DNA from: Thalassotalea euphylliae
GTDB lineage: Bacteria > Pseudomonadota > Gammaproteobacteria > Enterobacterales > Alteromonadaceae
DNA: 64,000 nt
NCBI RefSeq assembly: GCF_003390375.1
Contig: NZ_QUOT01000001.1
Location: 3,596,001-3,660,000, forward strand
Direction of reading: 5' to 3'
The notes under the pieces were generated by a model, which ran no database searches, was not told the origin of the DNA, and worked only from the letters and a program-made list of their open reading frames with translations. Position numbers and translations under genes: made by a program. Below are positions 59,778-64,000 of the stretch, piece by piece; the stretch's first letter is position 1; every line of letters begins with the position of its first letter.

Positions 59778-62453
59778 ATGGAACTAAAAACTAAAATAAG
59801 CGCTATTAGTGCAATAGTGGCTGCAACCCTGTTGCCGACCCAAATAGTTTACGCTCAACAAGAAACTAGTGCCGATGAACAAGAAGTTGAACTTATTCTT
59901 GTTACCGGTAGTTTTGTCCGTCGCAGTGAAAACTTCGAATCACCTTCTCCTTTGGCTGTTGTCGACAGTGTTGCAATTGATGCGCTAGGGGCGAAAAACA
60001 TCAGTGATATCACACAAACCTTAACGATTAACACGGGGGCAGAAAACAACCCTGACGCTTTCACGCAAAACGCAACAGCCGGTACATCGAATATTAACCT
60101 TAGGGGGCTTGGTGTAGCGTCAACACTCGTATTGCTTAATAACAAACGACAAGTCGTTACAGCGCAGCCCAACAATGGTGGTGTGAATTTTGTTGATACC
60201 AGCTCACTTGTTCCTATGATTGCTATTGGTCGTATGGAGATCGTAAAAGATGGTGCTTCCGCACTTTATGGCTCTGATGCGGTTGCTGGTGTAGTGAACT
60301 TCATTACCAAAAATGACTACGAGGGCGTTAAAGTAACGGCCGAATATCAAGACGGTAAGTACGGTGACAACAAAGAATACGTAATTCAAGGCTTATGGGG
60401 AACGGTAGGTGATGACAGCAGTTTGATGGCAGCAGTAAGCTATACTAACCGCTCACCGATGTTTCTGACTGATCGCAGGCTAAGCCGGATTGAGGATGAC
60501 ATCAGTGCGCTAGGTAACCCTGGTTCGTTCTTCCTTGGCGCGACGCCATTTATTGATCCAACAGGCTGTTCTGAATTTGGCGGCTTCCCGCAATTATTAG
60601 CTCCTTCAGGTACTGTTCCTGGACTAGATATTGGTTTTTGTGGGTTTGACTTCGTAAGAACCTATTCATACGTAGCGGATGAATCGCGTGTATCTTCTTA
60701 CTTTAAGGCCACTAAAGAGTTTTCTGATGACATCAAATGGACAACCGAGGTCAGTTATGCGCGCAACAGAGCTGAGCGTGGTGGCTCACCGTCGTTCCCT
60801 ATTCTAACTTTCCCAACGGTACCAGCAGATCATCCAAGTAACGTTTTTGGGGCGCCTGTATCATTCTTTGGCCGAGCTATCGGCTTTGGTGCACCTGGCG
60901 ACCCCGCTAACACTGAATCTGATACGGCACGCTTTAGCACGACATTGACGGGTGAGTTAGAAGATGGTTTTTGGGAGTTGAGTTATACGGCAGCGCGTAA
61001 TGACTTTTTGTTCACGGTTAACGACACGCTAGCGCAGGAGTTTCAAAATGCGTTAAATGGTTTTGGTGGGCAAGGCTGTGACCCATTTACTGGTAGTGCA
61101 GGTGTAGGTCCTTGTGAATACTTCAACCCGTTTGCAACTTCTTATACTGTGTTGCCTAATTCGCAAAACGTTATTGATTCGTTTACTGCACAACAGCAAA
61201 TTGACTCTGAATCGAACCTTGAAGTTGCTGAAGCATTAATTTCAACTGATTTATTTGAAATGGATGCCGGTGCGGCAGGTATCGCATTTGGTATTCAGTA
61301 CCGCTATCAAGATTTGACGCAAGACTACGACGCTTTATCTAATCAGGATAGATTTTCGTTTGTTATTGGTAACCCTGATGTAAAAGGTGATCAAGATACT
61401 TGGGCCGCGTTTGCTGAAGTAGCACTGCCGCTTACTGAAGATTTAGACGTGCAACTTGCTGTTCGTTATGAAGACTACGGCGGAAGCACAGGTGATACGG
61501 TTGACCCGAAAGTTGCCGCTTCATGGCGAGTTAATGAAAGCTTCTCGTTGCGTGGTTCGTATTCAACGTCTTTCCGTGCGCCTTCTATTTTCCAACGTGA
61601 TGGTGGTGCAACTTCATTAAACCAAATGGTTGACCCACTTACTGGTGCAACGGCTTTCGCTGCGGCTCGAGCAAGTGGTAATGAAGACTTGAAGCCGGAA
61701 GAGTCTAAAGCATATAACCTTGGCTTCTCACTAGAACCAGTTGATGATTTCTCAATAGAAATTGATTATTGGAATTTTGAGTTCGAAGACTTAATTATTC
61801 AGGAAAATTTTCAGGCAATATTAAATGCAGACCCACAAGATACAAGCCGTGTTATTAGGGCGGGTGATCCTCTTAATGGTCCTTTACTGCAAGTTAATAC
61901 CACCTATGTGAATGCTACATCGTTAGAAACTGCAGGTTTAGATTTAGTGAGTAGCTATCGCATTGATACTGAGTTTGGTCAGTTTACTCCAAGTATCAAT
62001 GCGACTTATATCCTTGACTATGATTTAGACGATCCGCAGGCAGGTAAGATTGATGGTGTAGGTTTTAGGAACTTCGGCAATATTGGCGTATCAACGCCTG
62101 AGCTGAGAATGAACTTTGGCTTGAACTGGGCGGTTGAGAATCACTCGGCTAACTTATTTGTCCGCTATATTGATAGTTACGATGACGATCAAAACTGTGC
62201 TGACGGCAGTGCTCTGGCTGATGGTTGTCCAGGTGGCTTTAGAGAGATTGATAGTCACGTAACTGTTGATTTTCAATATAACGTAAACCTTGGCGCCATG
62301 TTTGATACCGAAAACAGCTACGTGTTAACACTAGGCGGTACGAATATTACTGATCAAGATCCACCGCAAGTATTTACCAACTCTGGTTTTGACTCAAAAG
62401 TGCACGACCCACGAGGTCGCCAGTTGTATGCACGAGTGGCAATAGAGTTTTAG
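59778..62453 (+). CDS. TonB-dependent outer-membrane receptor
   Basis: A large (891-aa) receptor for energised uptake across the outer membrane. It has a signal peptide ending VYAQ, a TonB-box-like ELILVTGSF, and a plug domain (about 50-170) with NINLRGLGVASTLVLLNNKR and GASALYGSDAVAGVVNF. A 22-strand barrel follows, ending in the C-terminal aromatic YARVAIEF. The GSFVRRSENFESPSP start is typical of marine receptors for carbohydrates or peptides rather than siderophores, but the ligand is unknown. No uptake enzymes are adjacent. Confidence 0.9.
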   Translation: MELKTKISAISAIVAATLLPTQIVYAQQETSADEQEVELILVTGSFVRRSENFESPSPLAVVDSVAIDALGAKNISDITQTLTINTGAENNPDAFTQNATAGTSNINLRGLGVASTLVLLNNKRQVVTAQPNNGGVNFVDTSSLVPMIAIGRMEIVKDGASALYGSDAVAGVVNFITKNDYEGVKVTAEYQDGKYGDNKEYVIQGLWGTVGDDSSLMAAVSYTNRSPMFLTDRRLSRIEDDISALGNPGSFFLGATPFIDPTGCSEFGGFPQLLAPSGTVPGLDIGFCGFDFVRTYSYVADESRVSSYFKATKEFSDDIKWTTEVSYARNRAERGGSPSFPILTFPTVPADHPSNVFGAPVSFFGRAIGFGAPGDPANTESDTARFSTTLTGELEDGFWELSYTAARNDFLFTVNDTLAQEFQNALNGFGGQGCDPFTGSAGVGPCEYFNPFATSYTVLPNSQNVIDSFTAQQQIDSESNLEVAEALISTDLFEMDAGAAGIAFGIQYRYQDLTQDYDALSNQDRFSFVIGNPDVKGDQDTWAAFAEVALPLTEDLDVQLAVRYEDYGGSTGDTVDPKVAASWRVNESFSLRGSYSTSFRAPSIFQRDGGATSLNQMVDPLTGATAFAAARASGNEDLKPEESKAYNLGFSLEPVDDFSIEIDYWNFEFEDLIIQENFQAILNADPQDTSRVIRAGDPLNGPLLQVNTTYVNATSLETAGLDLVSSYRIDTEFGQFTPSINATYILDYDLDDPQAGKIDGVGFRNFGNIGVSTPELRMNFGLNWAVENHSANLFVRYIDSYDDDQNCADGSALADGCPGGFREIDSHVTVDFQYNVNLGAMFDTENSYVLTLGGTNITDQDPPQVFTNSGFDSKVHDPRGRQLYARVAIEF

Positions 62454-62507
62454 TGTAACCAATGTTAAAACAAAATCTCGGGCGATAGCTTGAAAATAAA
62501 AAATCAC

Positions 62508-62527
62508 AAGGGAGCAATTGCTCCCTT
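62508..62527 (+). terminator. Terminator after the TonB receptor
   Basis: A 20-bp perfect palindrome (AAGGGAGCAATTGCTCCCTT) is followed by T-rich sequence 55 bp after the stop codon. Confidence 0.85.
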
Positions 62528-62814
62528 TTATTTTTTAGACTTCTCTTGAATAAGGTTTCATAAATTTTAATAACATTTTAATACAGTTCCCAATTTAATT
62601 GCCCTGTAAGCTGGTCTGATAAGTGTTAGTGTATTCAAAACTTTAGTTAATTGATTAAATTTTAGAAGTTTTTTCTTGATTATCCGCTCATATTACATCT
62701 AAGGTTTAACTGCTAGCGACCAAATTAGCTGTTATAGTGCTGACACTAGCTCACCTTTTTCTGTTGAGCATAATCGGTAGCATTAACTATTCTCCGTAGT
62801 CGCTAATTAACATA
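62528..62814. other. Upstream region of the cupredoxin-like gene
   Basis: About 290 bp of AT-rich DNA between the TonB-receptor terminator and the next start. No further gene, repeat or clear operator is seen. Confidence 0.5.
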
Positions 62815-63486
62815 GTGGAATTTGAATTGAATAGATTATTTATATTTTTTGCCTGCGCATTGAGTTCAGCACCTTTGTGGGCAAACAATTTCAATGTACA
62901 AGTGTTGAATAAAAGTGGTCAACCGCAACAAGATATTGTTGTTTTTGTCACGCCAACAAACGGGATTGAAGGCTTAGCAGCTAATACCGAGCAGTTGATT
63001 GTCGACCAGAAAGGAAAAAAGTTTGCACCGTATTTAAGCGTGATGCAAAAAGGGCAAACTATCCAGTTTAGTAATCGCGATGATATTACCCACCATATTT
63101 ACTCTGTTTCGGGTGAAAACCGCTTTGAGTTCAAATTAAAAGCGGGCAAAAGCAAAAATACTGAAGCTATGCAGGCGACAGAAGAAATCGCTATGGGGTG
63201 TAATATCCACGATTGGATGAGTGGCTATGCTCTAGTGGTTGACACCCCTTATTTCGGAAAAACAAACGGCCAAGGAATTGTTAGCTTTGTGCTGGCTAAC
63301 CTAGGTGAATACCAAGTTTCTGTTTGGCATCCTCAGCTAGACAATGACAATCGACAGCAAAGCAGTATCACCGTGATTAATGAAAGTACCTTAAGTAATA
63401 CTTATCAAGTGCGATTAGCTGATAAACTTTTGCCAATCCCACTGCAAGAGAACCAAGAAGAGTTTGACTTTTTAGAAGAGTACTAA
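62815..63486 (+). CDS. Periplasmic cupredoxin-like (plastocyanin-like) protein
   Basis: The 223-aa product has a signal peptide ending LWAN. A cupredoxin-like beta domain follows, with candidate copper ligands His in DDITHHIYSV (about residue 98) and Cys and His in MGCNIHDWMSGY (about 129-132). After this comes GQGIVSFVLANLGEYQVSVWHP, a beta-sandwich extension. Such proteins are often annotated as methylamine-utilisation-like, but nothing of that pathway is here. The start is GTG at 62815; TTG at 62827 is an alternative. It ends only 6 bp before a membrane sensor gene, so the pair probably work together. Confidence 0.72.
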   Translation: MEFELNRLFIFFACALSSAPLWANNFNVQVLNKSGQPQQDIVVFVTPTNGIEGLAANTEQLIVDQKGKKFAPYLSVMQKGQTIQFSNRDDITHHIYSVSGENRFEFKLKAGKSKNTEAMQATEEIAMGCNIHDWMSGYALVVDTPYFGKTNGQGIVSFVLANLGEYQVSVWHPQLDNDNRQQSSITVINESTLSNTYQVRLADKLLPIPLQENQEEFDFLEEY

Positions 63487-63492
63487 GCACGT

Positions 63493-64000
63493 ATGTCTTT
63501 TTTTAAAATCCGTAGCATTCAGAGCAAAATTTTAAGTCTGTTTCTATTTTTGCTCTTGGTTGTTCAACTGGTATCCTTTTTATCTACCTTTCAAGCTAGT
63601 AAACAGCTTGAGGACATCCAATTAACAAATCGTCTTAGCAACGCAAAAGATGTTTTTGAAACCCAGTTTACCAATCGTAGCTATTATTTATCAGCGTTCG
63701 CTGAAACAGCCGCGAAAGACTACGGCCTTAAATCAGTCCTGCAAGAAGATAACAAAAGCTTTTTAGTTGCGCTTAACAATCATAGAAAACGCATTAATAG
63801 TGATCTTGCGATGGCGATTGATAATGATGGGTTAGTGTTTGCGCAACTTGTCACCCTTAAAACGCCTGAAGGCAAAACACGTGTTGTTGTTGGTAAAGGG
63901 CAAGGTGCGTATTTTAGCCAAGAGCGAGAATTATTTGCCGAGGCCAATACCCAGCTAATCAAGCTAAACGATAGATTATATCAGTTAAGCTTGGCACCGA
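63493..64000 (+). CDS. Membrane sensor protein, N-terminal part (runs off the window)
   Basis: ATG at 63493 opens a frame that stays open to the end of the window (169 codons). It has an N-terminal membrane helix (about 10-30, LSLFLFLLLVVQLVSFLSTF) and then an extracytoplasmic region starting ASKQLEDIQLTNRLSNAKDV. This resembles the periplasmic sensor of GGDEF/EAL or histidine-kinase proteins. The output domain lies outside the window, so the class cannot be fixed. It starts 6 bp after the cupredoxin-like gene stop. Confidence 0.75.
   Translation, partial: MSFFKIRSIQSKILSLFLFLLLVVQLVSFLSTFQASKQLEDIQLTNRLSNAKDVFETQFTNRSYYLSAFAETAAKDYGLKSVLQEDNKSFLVALNNHRKRINSDLAMAIDNDGLVFAQLVTLKTPEGKTRVVVGKGQGAYFSQERELFAEANTQLIKLNDRLYQLSLAP

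Overview
The window looks like a chromosome segment of a marine gammaproteobacterium of the Alteromonadales, most likely Colwelliaceae (Colwellia/Thalassotalea type). This rests on AT-rich DNA, a sodium-driven flagellar stator (PomA/PomB), NhaC and NSS sodium-coupled transporters, a large TonB-dependent receptor, and gene orders typical of the order (tolC-nudF-yqiB-cpdA-yqiA-parE; suhB-trmJ-cysE-iscRSUA-hscBA-fdx; minCDE). The taxon is inferred from gene content, because no rRNA or tRNA gene is present. Almost all of it is core genome; I see no prophage, integron, CRISPR array or intact insertion sequence.

Layout. 0-3.3 kb: a TcpQ-domain protein, an LpxL-type acyltransferase and hldE (envelope and LPS inner core). 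3.4-9.5 kb: tolC facing the nudF-yqiB-cpdA-yqiA-parE run. 9.6-15.4 kb: a ZIP metal transporter, then a minus-strand group of chemoreceptor, two paralogous porins and a small PstS-like protein. 15.9-21.5 kb: acs, then nrdR-ribD-ribE-ribBX. 21.5-24.3 kb: a chemoreceptor gene flanked by two palindromic MITE-like elements. 24.3-29.5 kb: dxs-ispA-xseB, with pomAB divergent. 29.6-39.7 kb: cytochrome b561, thiI, panE-like, vanZ-like, yajQ, an NSS transporter, a pseudouridine synthase, nhaC and gshA. 40.6-46.5 kb: an SLT-fold lipoprotein, rhlE-like helicase, cobA, an M28 peptidase and suhB. 46.6-55.6 kb: an HDOD protein, trmJ, cysE and the complete isc operon with a palindromic IscR operator cluster. 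55.6-64 kb: xdhC-like, minCDE, a TonB receptor, a cupredoxin-like protein and the start of a membrane sensor that runs off the window.

The standout is the 907-bp gap between gshA and the SLT lipoprotein (39,715-40,621). The minus strand there holds four consecutive, independently promoted small-RNA genes of 66-77 nt. Each has a sigma-E type promoter (GAACT core, exactly 16 bp, TCNNA), exactly 6 nt to a conserved GAGAG 5' end, an unpaired TCCC motif, and a GC-rich hairpin followed by exactly eight T. The first unit resembles enterobacterial MicA, which also lies beside gshA on the opposite strand. Two units share a 13-nt seed, of which 9 nt are perfectly complementary to the Shine-Dalgarno region of tolC in this same window. 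Another unit is complementary to the Shine-Dalgarno region of one of the porins. I read this as a multiplied MicA-like, sigma-E-controlled regulon that silences outer-membrane proteins.

Other points of interest are two families of terminal-inverted-repeat elements, triplicated 10-17 bp tandem repeats in many gaps, a rib operon that stops at ribBX with no ribH, and a chemoreceptor/porin/phosphate-binding-like cluster.
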